Positions 19,469 through 28,468 of a stretch of 64,000 nt of DNA are shown here, one piece after another. Within the stretch, counting starts at the first letter, position 1, and each line of letters opens with the position of its first letter. The notes under the pieces were generated by a model. The model searched no databases, was not told the origin of the DNA, and saw nothing but the letters and a program-made list of their open reading frames with translations. Source of the DNA: Verrucomicrobiota bacterium (GTDB lineage Bacteria; Verrucomicrobiota; Kiritimatiellia; RFP12; UBA1067). The stretch lies in the NCBI GenBank assembly GCA_023269675.1, contig JAHFSX010000025.1:30909-94908 (forward strand), read 5' to 3'. Position numbers and translations under genes: made by a program.

Positions 19469-19498
19469 TTGACTTACTTCCACTGCCTCTGCTACAGT
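19469..19498 (+). promoter_or_regulatory. Promoter for small basic ORF and tRNA-Cys
   Basis: TTGACT (19469-19474), 18 nt, TACAGT (19493-19498). The ATG of the 31-aa ORF follows 12 nt later. The same transcript could continue into tRNA-Cys and end at the hairpin beyond it. Confidence 0.65.
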
Positions 19499-19509
19499 TT
19501 GCGGCCGTT

Positions 19510-19605
19510 ATGGGACAACAACTAAGAAAACGCGTAAAGCGCCAACGCCGCGACGCCCGCAACAAACGGGTGAAGGAGCGTATGCGTGCTGAGATGAAAA
19601 AGTAG
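19510..19605 (+). CDS. Small basic protein, 31 aa
   Basis: The ORF begins MGQQLRKRVKRQRRD and ends RMRAEMKK. About half the residues are Arg or Lys and there is no hydrophobic segment. A good promoter stands directly upstream, and the gene is followed at once by tRNA-Cys. From memory, very similar MGQxLRKxxKRxRRK mini-proteins occur in other PVC-group genomes, which argues that it is real. The composition suggests binding RNA or the ribosome, but the function is unknown. No Shine-Dalgarno is present; the predicted 5' UTR is about 5 nt. Confidence 0.75.
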   Translation: MGQQLRKRVKRQRRDARNKRVKERMRAEMKK

Positions 19606-19621
19606 CTTTGCTTTTCGTCAA

Positions 19622-19695
19622 GGTGCGATGGCCGAGTGGTTAGGCAGAGGTCTGCAAAACCTCGAACAGCGGTTCAATTCCGCTTCGCACCTCCA
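19622..19695 (+). tRNA. tRNA-Cys (GCA)
   Basis: Acceptor GGTGCGA pairs with TCGCACC. The anticodon arm GAGGT-CTGCAAA-ACCTC shows anticodon GCA, and the T arm is AGCGG-TTCAATT-CCGCT. The discriminator is T, the cysteine identity base, and the CCA end is encoded. A terminator follows. Confidence 0.96.
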
Positions 19696-19699
19696 TTGT

Positions 19700-19745
19700 A
19701 ACCGTTGATTTAGCACTCCGGTGCGATCATCAACGGTTCTTTCTC
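19700..19745 (+). terminator. Terminator after tRNA-Cys
   Basis: AACCGTTGAT (19700-19709) pairs with ATCAACGGTT (19729-19738), with an inner GCAC/GTGC hairpin, followed by CTTTCTC. Confidence 0.75.
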
Positions 19746-19767
19746 ATTTCCCCCACGAGGATGACGC

Positions 19768-21147
19768 ATGAGCGACACGGCCTTCGCACCCGCCTATTTC
19801 GAAAAGAACCGCGCGGCCATTCTGGAGAGCTGGTTCGAGCTGCTGCGGCTGCCCACCGTCGGCACCGACCCCCGGCACCTGGGCGACTGTGCCCGCGCCG
19901 CCGCCTGGCTGAAAATTTTTCTCAAGCCGCTCGGCTTCGAGGTTGAGATCCTCACCCCCGGCAGCGGCATCCCCGTGCCCGTGCTGGTCGCGGAACGTCC
20001 CGGCGCCAAAAAAGACGGCACGACCGTCCTGTTCTACGGCCACTACGACGTGCAGCCCGAGGACCCCCTCAGCGGCTGGCAGACGCCGCCGTTCGAGCCC
20101 ACGCTCATCAACGAGCGCGTCTACGCGCGCGGCGCGCAGGACAACAAAGGCCAGGTCTTCGCCTTTCTCCAGGGCGTCCGGTCGCTGATCGAAGCCGGCG
20201 AGGATCTGCCCACCCTGAAGATCGTGCTCGAAGGCCAGGAGGAGAGCGGCAGCTCCGCGCTCAACGATCTCGCGCCCATCCTGCGCCAGCGCCTGCGGGC
20301 CGACGTGATGATGGTGAGCGACACCTCCTGCGGCCCCGATAACCGGCCCTCGATCGTCGCGGGGCTGCGCGGCGTGCAGCACTTCACCGTCACGCTGACC
20401 GGCCCCGCCTACGACCTCCACTCCGGCGTCCACGGGGGCGTCGCGCCCAACCCCGCGCAGGGCCTGGCGAGCCTGCTGGCCTCGCTGCACAACGCCGACG
20501 GCGCCATCGCCGTAGCCGGCTTCTGCGACCGCGTCCACCCGCCTACCGACGAAGAGCGCGCGCTCGCCCGGCAAGGCGCGCTCACGCTGGAGCAGTATAC
20601 CCAGGAGATCGGCTGCCCGCCCGCCGGCGGCGCGCAGGCGCTCGACGCGGTCTCGCGCGGCAGCTTCGAGCCCACCATCGAGATCAACGGCATGCACGCC
20701 GGCTACGGCGGCCCCGGCTCCAAGACCGTCATCCCCTCCAGCGCCGTCGCCAAGCTCAGCATGCGCCTGGTGCCTAACCAGCGGCCCGAAGAAACCTTCG
20801 CCGCCGTGCAGAAGCACCTGGCCGACCGCTGCCCGCCCGGCATGACCCTCGCGCTGAGCGAGGTGTGCGTCGGCGCGCCCGGCTTCCGCCTGCCGCTCAA
20901 CTCGCCGATCTTCCGGCTCGCCGCCGACGTGCTGCAGCAGATGGACACCCGCGGCGCGCTCTTCCGCTGGGAAGGCGCCTCCATCCCGGTCGTCGCCATG
21001 CTGCAACACCTCTCCGGGGCCGCGCCGCTGCTGGTCGGCTTCGGCCGCGAAGAGGACAAAATCCACTGCCCCAACGAATCCTACGGCATCGACCAATTCG
21101 TGCGCGGCATGACGTGGACCACCCTCATGCTGAAAGCGCTGGCGTAG
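19768..21147 (+). CDS. M20-family metallo-dipeptidase
   Basis: A 459-aa cytosolic zinc peptidase of the CNDP/DUG1-like M20 group. Metal and catalytic motifs are visible: LFYGHYDVQP (first zinc His and Asp), ARGAQDNKGQ (bridging Asp), LEGQEESGSS (general-base Glu and zinc Glu), VSDTSCGPDNRPS and the C-terminal CPNESYGIDQF. The dimerisation lid (about 205-375) contains GPAYDLHSGVHGG. It likely cleaves dipeptides or other small amide substrates. A GAGGA site lies before the ATG. It is a single gene flanked by tRNA-Cys and tRNA-Arg; the specific substrate is unknown. Confidence 0.92.
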   Translation: MSDTAFAPAYFEKNRAAILESWFELLRLPTVGTDPRHLGDCARAAAWLKIFLKPLGFEVEILTPGSGIPVPVLVAERPGAKKDGTTVLFYGHYDVQPEDPLSGWQTPPFEPTLINERVYARGAQDNKGQVFAFLQGVRSLIEAGEDLPTLKIVLEGQEESGSSALNDLAPILRQRLRADVMMVSDTSCGPDNRPSIVAGLRGVQHFTVTLTGPAYDLHSGVHGGVAPNPAQGLASLLASLHNADGAIAVAGFCDRVHPPTDEERALARQGALTLEQYTQEIGCPPAGGAQALDAVSRGSFEPTIEINGMHAGYGGPGSKTVIPSSAVAKLSMRLVPNQRPEETFAAVQKHLADRCPPGMTLALSEVCVGAPGFRLPLNSPIFRLAADVLQQMDTRGALFRWEGASIPVVAMLQHLSGAAPLLVGFGREEDKIHCPNESYGIDQFVRGMTWTTLMLKALA

Positions 21148-21154
21148 CAAGGAT

Positions 21155-21297
21155 GAGTTGGGAGTTGGGAGTTGGGAGTTGGGAGTTGGGAAGGATGACT
21201 GATTCGTCGCCGCGGCAAAACGTTATATTCTGAATCGCGAGTCCCCTCTCATATCCGAGGCCAGCCCCTCCTAACTTCTCCCTTCTAACTCCTACCT
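21155..21297. repeat. GAGTTGG heptamer run with opposite-strand counterpart
   Basis: Five consecutive GAGTTGG units (21155-21189) follow the peptidase stop. About 80 bp further, cctcctaacttctcccttctaactcctacc (about 21267-21296) is a degenerate copy in the opposite orientation. It is the same class as the TAGGAGT repeats in the bat region. Confidence 0.8.
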
Positions 21298-21321
21298 GTT
21301 GCGCTTTTTCGAAAGCGCAAC
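21298..21321. other. Strong UUCG hairpin
   Basis: GTTGCGCTTT, a TTCG loop, then AAAGCGCAAC: a perfect 10-bp stem. No T run follows, so it may be an RNA-protecting structure or a weak terminator for the peptidase gene. Confidence 0.6.
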
Positions 21322-21339
21322 ATCTGCGCAACATGAGGC

Positions 21340-21368
21340 TTGCAGTTTGCCGCCTGCGCTTCTATTAT
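21340..21368 (+). promoter_or_regulatory. Promoter for tRNA-Arg
   Basis: TTGCAG (21340-21345), 17 nt, TATTAT (21363-21368). The tRNA 5' end is 18 nt downstream. Confidence 0.7.
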
Positions 21369-21385
21369 ATGCCCACCTTTTTCTT

Positions 21386-21462
21386 GCGCCTGTAGCTCAA
21401 CTGGATAGAGTGTCGGCCTCCGAAGCCGAAGGTTGTGGGTTCGACCCCCGCCAGGCGCACCA
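21386..21462 (+). tRNA. tRNA-Arg (CCG)
   Basis: Acceptor GCGCCTG pairs with CAGGCGC. The anticodon arm TCGGC-CTCCGAA-GCCGA gives anticodon CCG, and the T arm is GTGGG-TTCGACC-CCCGC. The discriminator is A with encoded CCA. It reads CGG, a codon suited to this high-GC genome. Confidence 0.96.
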
Positions 21463-21470
21463 GATTTGAA

Positions 21471-21503
21471 GAACCGCGCGGTCAACGACCGCGCGGTTCT
21501 TTT
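21471..21503 (+). terminator. Terminator after tRNA-Arg
   Basis: A 13-bp perfect stem GAACCGCGCGGTC / GACCGCGCGGTTC with an AAC loop, then TTTTG. Confidence 0.92.
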
Positions 21504-21543
21504 GTTTCAGCCCGAAACACAACCCGAAGCATATACTTTCGTA

Positions 21544-21573
21544 TTGCCACAAACCCGTCGGTATGCTTAGAAT
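21544..21573 (+). promoter_or_regulatory. Promoter for pyruvate formate-lyase
   Basis: TTGCCA (21544-21549), 18 nt, TAGAAT (21568-21573). The start codon at 21601 has a GGGAGGA site. I see no clear FNR-type box nearby. Confidence 0.6.
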
Positions 21574-21600
21574 AGGCCGCCAACACGGGAGGATTCAGTC

Positions 21601-23814
21601 ATGTCACTGTCTGAGGATATCTGGCGCATCAACATCAACGTGCGCGAACACATCGTCACCCACTACACGCCCTACGACGGCGACGACGCCTTCCTGACGC
21701 CGCCCTCGGCCCGCACGCGTGCGCTCTGGGACAAGGTCCGGGGGCTGATGGACGAGGAGCGCGCCCGCGGCGGCCTCTACGACATCGACAACACCACCAT
21801 CTCCACCATCACCTCGCACGCGCCGGGCTTCATCGACCGCGACCTCGAGCTGATCGTCGGCATCCAGACCGACACCCCGCTCAAGCGCGCCATCATGCCC
21901 TTCGGCGGCATCCGCACGGTCCAGGCCTCCCTCAAAGCCTACGGCCGCGAGCTCCCCGCCGAGATCGAGAACGTCTTCCACTACCGCAAGACCCACAACG
22001 ACGGCGTGTTCGACGCCTACACGGAGGAGATGAAGCTCGCGCGCCGCAACGGCATCATCACCGGCCTGCCCGACTCCTACGGCCGCGGCCGCATCATCGG
22101 CGACTACCGCCGCCTGCCGCTCTACGGCATCGACTTCCTGATCGCCCACAAGGAGGCCGCCAAGGCCCGCTACGTCTTCGACGCGATGGACCTCGAGGCC
22201 ATCCAGGTGCGCGAGGAGTTCTCCGAGCAGATCCGCGCGCTGCAAGAGCTGAAGGCCATGGCCGCCTCTTACGGGTTCGACATCTCACAGCCCGCGCGCG
22301 ACACGCAGGAGGCCATCCAGTGGCTCTACTTCGCCTACCTCGCCGCCGTCAAAGAGCAGAACGGCGCGGCCATGTCGATCGGCCGCGTCTCCACCTTCCT
22401 CGACATCTACGCGGCGCGCGACCTGGCCGCCGGCACCTACAGCGAAGAGCAGATCCAGGAGTTCGTCGACCACTTCGTCATGAAGCTGCGCCTCGTGCGC
22501 TTCCTGCGCACGCCCGCCTACGACGCGCTCTTCTCGGGCGATCCCACGTGGATCACCGAGTCGCTCGGCGGCGTCGGCGTGGACGGCCGCCACATGGTCA
22601 CCAAGATGACCTACCGCTTCATGCACACGCTCACCAACCTCGGCCCCGCCCCGGAGCCGAACATGACCGTGCTGTGGAGCCCGCGCCTGCCCGAACCGTT
22701 CAAGCACTTCTGCGCCCGCCTCTCGATCGAGACCTCCTCGATCCAGTACGAGAACGACGAGCTCATGCGCGAGAAGTTCGGCGACGACTACGGCATCGCC
22801 TGCTGCGTCTCGGCCATGCGCATCGGCAAGCAGATGCAGTTCTTCGGCGCGCGCGCCAACCTCGCCAAAGCCCTGCTCTACTGCATCAACGGCGGCAAGG
22901 ACGAGCTCACCGGCGACCAGGTCGGCCCCGAGATGGCGCCGGTCACCTCCGAGTACCTCGACTACGACGAGACCGTCCGCAAGTTCGACCAGATCTGCCG
23001 CTGGCTCTCGCGCCTCTACATCAACACCCTCAACGTCATCCACTACATGCACGACAAGTACTGCTACGAGCGCCTGCAGATGGCGCTGCATGACGAGGAT
23101 GTGCTGCGCACCGCCGCCTGCGGCGTCGCGGGGCTCTCGGTGGTGGCGGACAGCTTCTCGGCGATCAAATACGCCAAGGTGAAGCCCATCCGCGACGCGC
23201 GCGGCCTCGCGGTGGACTTCGAGATCGAGGGCGACTATCCGAAGTTCGGCAACAACGACCCGCGCGTGGACGAGATCGCCGTCGAGGTGATCAAGACCTT
23301 CATGGGCCGCCTCTCGAAGCACCGGACCTACCGGCACGCCAAGCCCACGCTCTCGGTCCTCACCATCACCTCGAACGTGGTCTACGGGAAGATGACCGGC
23401 TCCACGCCCGACGGCCGCAAGGCGGGAGAGCCCTTCGCCCCCGGCGCGAACCCCATGCACGGGCGCGACTCGCACGGCTGCATCGCCTCGATGCGCTCCG
23501 TCGCCCAGCTGCCCTACGACCACAGCGAGGACGGCATCTCCTTCACCTTCTCGATCGTGCCGGACGCCTTGGGGCGCGCACCGTCCGAGCGCGCCGAGAA
23601 CCTGGTGAGCCTGATGGACGGCTACTTCCTGGAGAAGGGCCACCACATCAACGTCAACGTCCTGCAGCGCGACCTGCTGCTGGACGCCATGGACCACCCG
23701 GAGAAGTATCCGCAGCTCACGATCCGCGTCTCGGGCTACGCCGTGAACTTCATCAAGCTCACGCGCGAGCAGCAGCTCGACGTGATCCACCGCACCTTCC
23801 ACCAGAAGTTCTGA
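21601..23814 (+). CDS. pflB: Formate C-acetyltransferase (pyruvate formate-lyase)
   Basis: A 737-aa glycyl-radical enzyme converting pyruvate and CoA to acetyl-CoA and formate. The catalytic cysteine pair is C401-C402 in [12 protein letters not shown]. The radical-bearing glycine is G712 in [13 protein letters not shown]. Other PFL blocks are [19 protein letters not shown] near the N-terminus, [14 protein letters not shown] and [20 protein letters not shown]. The ACC motif and VSGYAV favour true PFL over glycerol dehydratase-type relatives. A GGGAGGATTCAGTC leader and a promoter precede it. The activating radical-SAM enzyme PflA is not adjacent, which is unusual. It implies mixed-acid fermentation and anaerobic growth. 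Confidence 0.95.
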   Translation: MSLSEDIWRININVREHIVTHYTPYDGDDAFLTPPSARTRALWDKVRGLMDEERARGGLYDIDNTTISTITSHAPGFIDRDLELIVGIQTDTPLKRAIMPFGGIRTVQASLKAYGRELPAEIENVFHYRKTHNDGVFDAYTEEMKLARRNGIITGLPDSYGRGRIIGDYRRLPLYGIDFLIAHKEAAKARYVFDAMDLEAIQVREEFSEQIRALQELKAMAASYGFDISQPARDTQEAIQWLYFAYLAAVKEQNGAAMSIGRVSTFLDIYAARDLAAGTYSEEQIQEFVDHFVMKLRLVRFLRTPAYDALFSGDPTWITESLGGVGVDGRHMVTKMTYRFMHTLTNLGPAPEPNMTVLWSPRLPEPFKHFCARLSIETSSIQYENDELMREKFGDDYGIACCVSAMRIGKQMQFFGARANLAKALLYCINGGKDELTGDQVGPEMAPVTSEYLDYDETVRKFDQICRWLSRLYINTLNVIHYMHDKYCYERLQMALHDEDVLRTAACGVAGLSVVADSFSAIKYAKVKPIRDARGLAVDFEIEGDYPKFGNNDPRVDEIAVEVIKTFMGRLSKHRTYRHAKPTLSVLTITSNVVYGKMTGSTPDGRKAGEPFAPGANPMHGRDSHGCIASMRSVAQLPYDHSEDGISFTFSIVPDALGRAPSERAENLVSLMDGYFLEKGHHINVNVLQRDLLLDAMDHPEKYPQLTIRVSGYAVNFIKLTREQQLDVIHRTFHQKF

Positions 23815-24137
23815 GGGAAAGGCTGTCAGCGGCTCAGGCTGTTGCACGGACGGGGAAAACCGGACCGCGCGCCCGCGCGGAGGTCGGCTGCCCGGTGGCG
23901 CGGGCTCTCCGGGCCCGCCGCTTCGCCTCTTGTGACGGCTTCAGCCGGCCACGATAGGCAGGCCGTAGCAGCGCAGCCCCTGGGCGCCTCTTCGCAGGTT
24001 GTACCGGCTTCAGCCGGCAACGCCGCCACGCCGAACCGCAGCCGGAAGGCGGCACCGCGTGCGGAAACGCGTGCGTGAAGGAACGGGCGTCCTGTCCGAA
24101 AGGGCCTGACAGTCTGACAGCCTAAACCGCCGACAGC
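23815..24137. other. 323-bp gap with GCCGGCTGAAGCCGG-type repeats
   Basis: No gene is visible. Two copies of CGGCTTCAGCCGGC (about 23936 and 24007), palindromic at their ends, frame a GC-rich stretch; both are followed by (c/a)acg. Near each border are short runs of a GACAG/AGGCTGT motif (23821-23843; 24106-24138) in opposite orientations. It looks like a compound dispersed intergenic repeat between two convergent genes. Confidence 0.6.
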
Positions 24138-26792
24138 CTACGTCTTCAGCAGCACGTCCAGCGCCTCTTTGCTGGTCTTCGCCGCCAGGAGGGCGGCCAG
24201 CCCTTTCGCGTCCAGCGCGCGCGCCAGCGCGTCCTTCAAGCGGACGACCTCCGCGGCGGCCGAGGACGGATACAGCACCATCACCCACACGCGGCAGCGC
24301 CCGCCCGCGTAGGCCACGCCTTGCGCGCTCACGCCCAGAGCCGCGACCAGCCGGTAGACGTTCGGCGTCTCGACGGCGAACACCGCGACTTCGTCGCCGA
24401 GCTTCTCCGGCGCCAGCGCCGGCAGCGCCTGGATCTCCTTGCGGACCTCCTCCACGGCGCCGACGGCCCCGCTGCGCGCGCACAGCGCCAGCAGCAGCGA
24501 AAGCGCCTGCGCCTGATCGGCGGGGGCCATTTCGAGCGAGATGCTCTGCCACTGCAGGCAGGCGGGCAGCGGCGACGGCTGCTTGCCGTGCGCGGCCGGC
24601 GCAACGGAGCCCGCGCCGACGGTCAGCACGCCGAACATGTCCTCGGCCGTCTCGCACGCCAGCAGCGCCGCGCGGCCCGGCTCGTTCAGCAACCGGCACA
24701 GCTGCGCGATCAGCTGCAGCTGCGGCGTGGCCGCGCTGTCGGGGGCCAGCACCAGCGCCACGATGCGGGCCGGCTTGCCGTCGATCGCGTCAAACTCCAG
24801 GCCTTCTTTTTTGAGGCCGACCGCGCAGACCAGCCGCGTCACCGCATCCGTCCGGGCGTGCGGAATGGCCAGGCCGTACTCCAGGCCGGTGGAGAGGCTC
24901 TGCTCGCGCTCGAACACCGCCTGCACCGCACGCTCGCGGTCCATCACCAGGCCGCTCTCGTACAGCAGGCTCACCAGCTCTGAAATCGCGCCCTGCTTGG
25001 TCGTCGCCAGCAGCCGCGGCTTGAGCGTCTCGATCGCGAAGCGGTTGCGCAGCATGCCCGAGGCCACCGCCGCCGCCGACGCGGGCGCGGCGCTCTGCAT
25101 GTTCTTGCGCAGCACCACGTCGTCCAGCGGCTTCTGCAGCTCGCGCAAACTCTGCTCGACGCCGGAGGAGAGCTCCAGCATCACCGTGTTGATCAGCGGG
25201 CGCTCGCGCTCGGAGCACTCGAACACCACCTCGCCCTCGCGCCCGTGCAGATGGATCACCTGCGCCTCGCGGCTGATGCGGTAAAGCACCTGGTGCCGGT
25301 TGAGCAGGTGCGCGTAGAAGCCGTCGTCCTCGAAGATCGCCACGGCGCGGTTGATCATCAGCATCGCCGCCTGGTGGGACGGGAATTGAAAGGCGATCTT
25401 CACCGGATCCGGCATGACGAAACTGTGGCGCGTGCCGTTGCCGCCCCACGCGAACGCGCGGTCGGTCAGGAACGGCGCGCAGACGCAGGAGAGCGCCACC
25501 AGCAGCACCATGCCGAAAAACACCCCCGGCGGCAGGACCGCCATGCCGATCACCGCGGCCAGCATGGCCAGCGACAGCTCGCCGCGCGGCAGCGACACCA
25601 CGCCCACCCGCAGGCACCCGGACGCGTTCAGGTTCGCCAGCGCCGCGGGCAGGGCGCATCCCGCCAGCTTCGCCAGCGCCGCGCCTCCGGCGAACACCAC
25701 CGCCGCCCAGACCACCGCGGTGTCGGCCAGCAGGTTCGGATTGACCTGCATGCCCACCGCCGCGAAGCAGGCCGGCACCAGCACCACGTTGACGAAATCG
25801 AGCCGCTCGCGGATCTCGTGCCGCAGGTCGGTGGTCGAGAAGGCGATCCCCATCACATACGCGCCCGCCATCACCGAAAGCCCCATCACGCCCATCACGC
25901 CTCCCGCGATCAGCAGGCAGGCCGCCGAGACCACGAACGCGCCGGTGTAGCTTTTCTCGCGCAGCGCCAGCTCGTTCACATAGCGCGCGATGGGGAACCC
26001 GCACAGCGCCACGACACCGACGCCGGCCAGCGTCCGCAGCATCATGGAGACGAGCAGCCGGCCGGTCGGCTCCGCGCCGCCGGCCACCGCCTGGGCCGCG
26101 CCGGAAAAGACGGTGAACAGCAACAGGCCCAGCACGTTATCGGTCATCGCCGCAGCCAAGGCCACCGTGCCCGCCGGCGATTCGAGCCGTTGCCGCGCGG
26201 CCAGCATCCGCGCCAGCACGCCCACAGAGGTCACGGAGACCACCGTGCTGATCAGCAGCGCGAGCGGCGAAGTCCAGCTCCAGCCGACCCCGCCCGCCAA
26301 GGCGGGGGCCCATGCCACCAGCACGGCGAGCGTCACCGCAAAGGACAAGAGAAAGCCGCCGATGCCCGCCGCCACGCCGCCCGCCGAAGACCGGCGGATC
26401 TGCCGCAGGTCCGTGTCGAGGCCGATGAGGAAAAAGAGCACGACCAGCGAAATCGTCATCACGCCGTACACGGGCCCCTGCAAGGTCAGAAGCCCGCCCG
26501 CGTCGCACATCAACCCGTCGGGGAAGAGCGGCAGCGCCAGCCGGCCCAGCAGGTACGGCCCGACCAGCAGGCCGGCCACCAGCTCGCCCAACACCACGGG
26601 CAGGCGCCAGCGGTCAAACAGGCGGCCGCCGATCTTCGCCGCGAAGACCAGCACGCCGAGCTGCAGGATGAAGCGGGCCGAGGGCACGACCCCTTGCGGC
26701 GCCGTTTGAGATGCCGCCGCACCGCTCTCGGTCGCCAGGGCCGTCACCGCACAAAACACCAGCAGCAGGGCACCCGTCACCTTGTTCCGCAT
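24138..26792 (-). CDS. CPA2 cation/H+ antiporter fused to two EIIA-like domains
   Basis: An 884-aa inner-membrane protein. A signal-like first segment is followed by about 12 helices of the KefB/Na+-H+ exchanger type (residues 40-430), with LPVVLGELVAGLLVGP, MTDNVLGLLLF and GELSLAMLAAVIGM. After a cytosolic linker comes a PTS EIIA type-2-like domain (about 580-720) with the phospho-acceptor motif GLAIPHAR (H645). A second region (about 740-884) looks like another EIIA fold but lacks a P-H-A motif. The Shine-Dalgarno AAAGGAGAGC picks ATG 26792. The layout suggests ion exchange tuned by phosphotransfer or nucleotide signals; the ion is unknown. Confidence 0.85.
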   Translation of the reverse strand: MRNKVTGALLLVFCAVTALATESGAAASQTAPQGVVPSARFILQLGVLVFAAKIGGRLFDRWRLPVVLGELVAGLLVGPYLLGRLALPLFPDGLMCDAGGLLTLQGPVYGVMTISLVVLFFLIGLDTDLRQIRRSSAGGVAAGIGGFLLSFAVTLAVLVAWAPALAGGVGWSWTSPLALLISTVVSVTSVGVLARMLAARQRLESPAGTVALAAAMTDNVLGLLLFTVFSGAAQAVAGGAEPTGRLLVSMMLRTLAGVGVVALCGFPIARYVNELALREKSYTGAFVVSAACLLIAGGVMGVMGLSVMAGAYVMGIAFSTTDLRHEIRERLDFVNVVLVPACFAAVGMQVNPNLLADTAVVWAAVVFAGGAALAKLAGCALPAALANLNASGCLRVGVVSLPRGELSLAMLAAVIGMAVLPPGVFFGMVLLVALSCVCAPFLTDRAFAWGGNGTRHSFVMPDPVKIAFQFPSHQAAMLMINRAVAIFEDDGFYAHLLNRHQVLYRISREAQVIHLHGREGEVVFECSERERPLINTVMLELSSGVEQSLRELQKPLDDVVLRKNMQSAAPASAAAVASGMLRNRFAIETLKPRLLATTKQGAISELVSLLYESGLVMDRERAVQAVFEREQSLSTGLEYGLAIPHARTDAVTRLVCAVGLKKEGLEFDAIDGKPARIVALVLAPDSAATPQLQLIAQLCRLLNEPGRAALLACETAEDMFGVLTVGAGSVAPAAHGKQPSPLPACLQWQSISLEMAPADQAQALSLLLALCARSGAVGAVEEVRKEIQALPALAPEKLGDEVAVFAVETPNVYRLVAALGVSAQGVAYAGGRCRVWVMVLYPSSAAAEVVRLKDALARALDAKGLAALLAAKTSKEALDVLLKT

Positions 26793-26872
26793 GGCTGCTC
26801 TCCTTTTTCCGCTCCCTGAGGGGCACACGACTGACGCACCCGCAAACCGTCACGTACGGCTCACATCTCCCC

Positions 26873-28375
26873 TCAGTCGTACGCCATATCGAACATCGCG
26901 TCCGCCGCCGCCTCCGCCGCCTCCTCCGCCGCCTTCTCCGCGCTCTCCGCGCTCTTCGCGTTCTTCGCGCTTTTCACGGCCCGCCCAGCCTGAGTTGACT
27001 CCGCGCGCGCGCCTGTTTCAGGCCGCGTGCGGGCGCGGTAAAGGATCACCACGGGCGCGCCTTCCAGCCCGAACCGTTCGCGCAGCGCGCGCGTCATGAA
27101 ATCCGTATACTGCTTCGTCGCCAGCTTCGGGTCGTTGACGAACATGCGGATCGTTATCGGCGCCACGCGGATCTGCACCGCGTAGTAGACGCGCAGCCGC
27201 TTGCCCGCCTTGGCCGGCGCCACCACCCGGTGCGTCGCCTCGATCAGCGTGCGGTTCAGCATGCCCGTCGGCAGGGTCACGCGCGTCTGCGCCGCCACCG
27301 CATCGATCACTTCGACGCTCTTGCGGATGTTGAGCCCCTCCGTCGCCGAGACGAAGAGGATGGGGCAGAAACTCATGAACGGCATGATCTTCCGCAGCAG
27401 CGGCTCCGCCTGGGTCTGGGTCATCCCCTTCTCCATGGCGAGGTCCCACTTGTTCATGAGGATCACGCAGCCCTTCTTATTCTCCTGGATCAGCGCCGCG
27501 ATGTGCTTGTCTTGCACCGTGGGGCCCAGGTCGGGGTCGAGCACCAGCACCACCACGTCGGCCTCCTTCACGCTCTCCTCCGCGCGGAACAGGCTGAAGC
27601 GCTCGACCGCGTTGTCGATGCGGTGCTTGTGGCGCATGCCCGCGGTGTCCACCAGGGTGTAGTGCCGCGCCTGGGGGCCGGAGCCGATGGTGAAGGGCAC
27701 GTCGATCGAGTCGCGCGTGGTGCCCGCTATATCGGAGACGATCACGCGGTCCGTGCGCAGCAGGCGGTTGATGTACGACGACTTGCCCGCGTTGGGGCGT
27801 CCGACCACCGCCACGCGCAGAGGCTTCTCGAGCGTCTCGTTGGTCGCGGGGGGCAGGTGCGGCAGCACCACCTCCATCAGCTCGCCAAAGCCCCGGTTAT
27901 GCTGCGCCGCGACCGGGAACAAAGGGAATCCCAGGCGCGCGAACTCTTCCGCCGACGCGTCGTGCTGAAGCAGGTCGCACTTGTTGACCGCCAGCACGCA
28001 GGGCACGCCCGCCTTGCGCACGATGCGGGCCACCTCCTCGTCGAGCGGGTGTATGCCCTGCTGCACGTCGACCACCAGAATCGCCACCGCCGCATCACCC
28101 AGCGCCGCATCCACCTGTGCGCGGATGCCCGCCTCGATCGGATTCTTCTCCGTCTGCTTGTTGAGCACCATCACGCCGCCGGTATCGATCAGGCTGAAGC
28201 GCTGGCCCTGCCAATCAACCTCGCGCATCAGCCGGTCGCGGGTCACACCGCTCTCGTCGTGCACGATGGCCACACGCTTGCCCGCGATGCGATTGAAAAC
28301 CGCCGATTTACCGACATTGGGGCGCCCGACGATCGCAACCACCCGAGCTTTTGTATTTTTTTCCTGTGAAGTCAT
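26873..28375 (-). CDS. der: Ribosome-biogenesis GTPase Der (EngA)
   Basis: A 500-aa double GTPase that assists 50S subunit assembly. The first G domain has GRPNVGKSA, DTGG and NKCD. The second has GRPNAGKSS, DTAGMRHK and NKWD. The KH-like C-terminal domain includes RVYYAVQIRVAPITIRMFVND. The final 40 residues form an Ala/Lys/Glu tail (AKSAKNAKSAESAEKAAEEA) encoded by 9-nt tandem repeats (26897-26980); Der of other bacteria often has a shorter basic tail. There is no Shine-Dalgarno; a perfect TATAAT ends 7 nt before ATG 28375, which selects this start over the upstream ATG and suggests leaderless translation. Confidence 0.95.
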   Translation of the reverse strand: MTSQEKNTKARVVAIVGRPNVGKSAVFNRIAGKRVAIVHDESGVTRDRLMREVDWQGQRFSLIDTGGVMVLNKQTEKNPIEAGIRAQVDAALGDAAVAILVVDVQQGIHPLDEEVARIVRKAGVPCVLAVNKCDLLQHDASAEEFARLGFPLFPVAAQHNRGFGELMEVVLPHLPPATNETLEKPLRVAVVGRPNAGKSSYINRLLRTDRVIVSDIAGTTRDSIDVPFTIGSGPQARHYTLVDTAGMRHKHRIDNAVERFSLFRAEESVKEADVVVLVLDPDLGPTVQDKHIAALIQENKKGCVILMNKWDLAMEKGMTQTQAEPLLRKIMPFMSFCPILFVSATEGLNIRKSVEVIDAVAAQTRVTLPTGMLNRTLIEATHRVVAPAKAGKRLRVYYAVQIRVAPITIRMFVNDPKLATKQYTDFMTRALRERFGLEGAPVVILYRARTRPETGARAESTQAGRAVKSAKNAKSAESAEKAAEEAAEAAADAMFDMAYD

Positions 28376-28382
28376 TGGCGGC

Positions 28383-28411
28383 ATTATAGAGCCTGCGTGT
28401 GGGATAAACAA
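28383..28411 (-). promoter_or_regulatory. Promoter for der, leaderless
   Basis: On the minus strand TTGTTT (28411-28406), 17 nt, TATAAT (28388-28383). The predicted transcription start coincides with the der start codon at 28375. Confidence 0.75.
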
Positions 28412-28468
28412 GCGTAAGCGCACCCCTGATTCGGACGCCCGGAGCGACCCTTCCGCGGCACAGCACCC

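Noticed and set aside
19744..23847. Long minus-strand open frames of 468 and 520 codons opposite the M20 peptidase and pyruvate formate-lyase
   Set aside because: They are antisense to genes with intact catalytic motifs, have His/Arg/Val-rich composition typical of high-GC shadows, and lack family features or ribosome sites.
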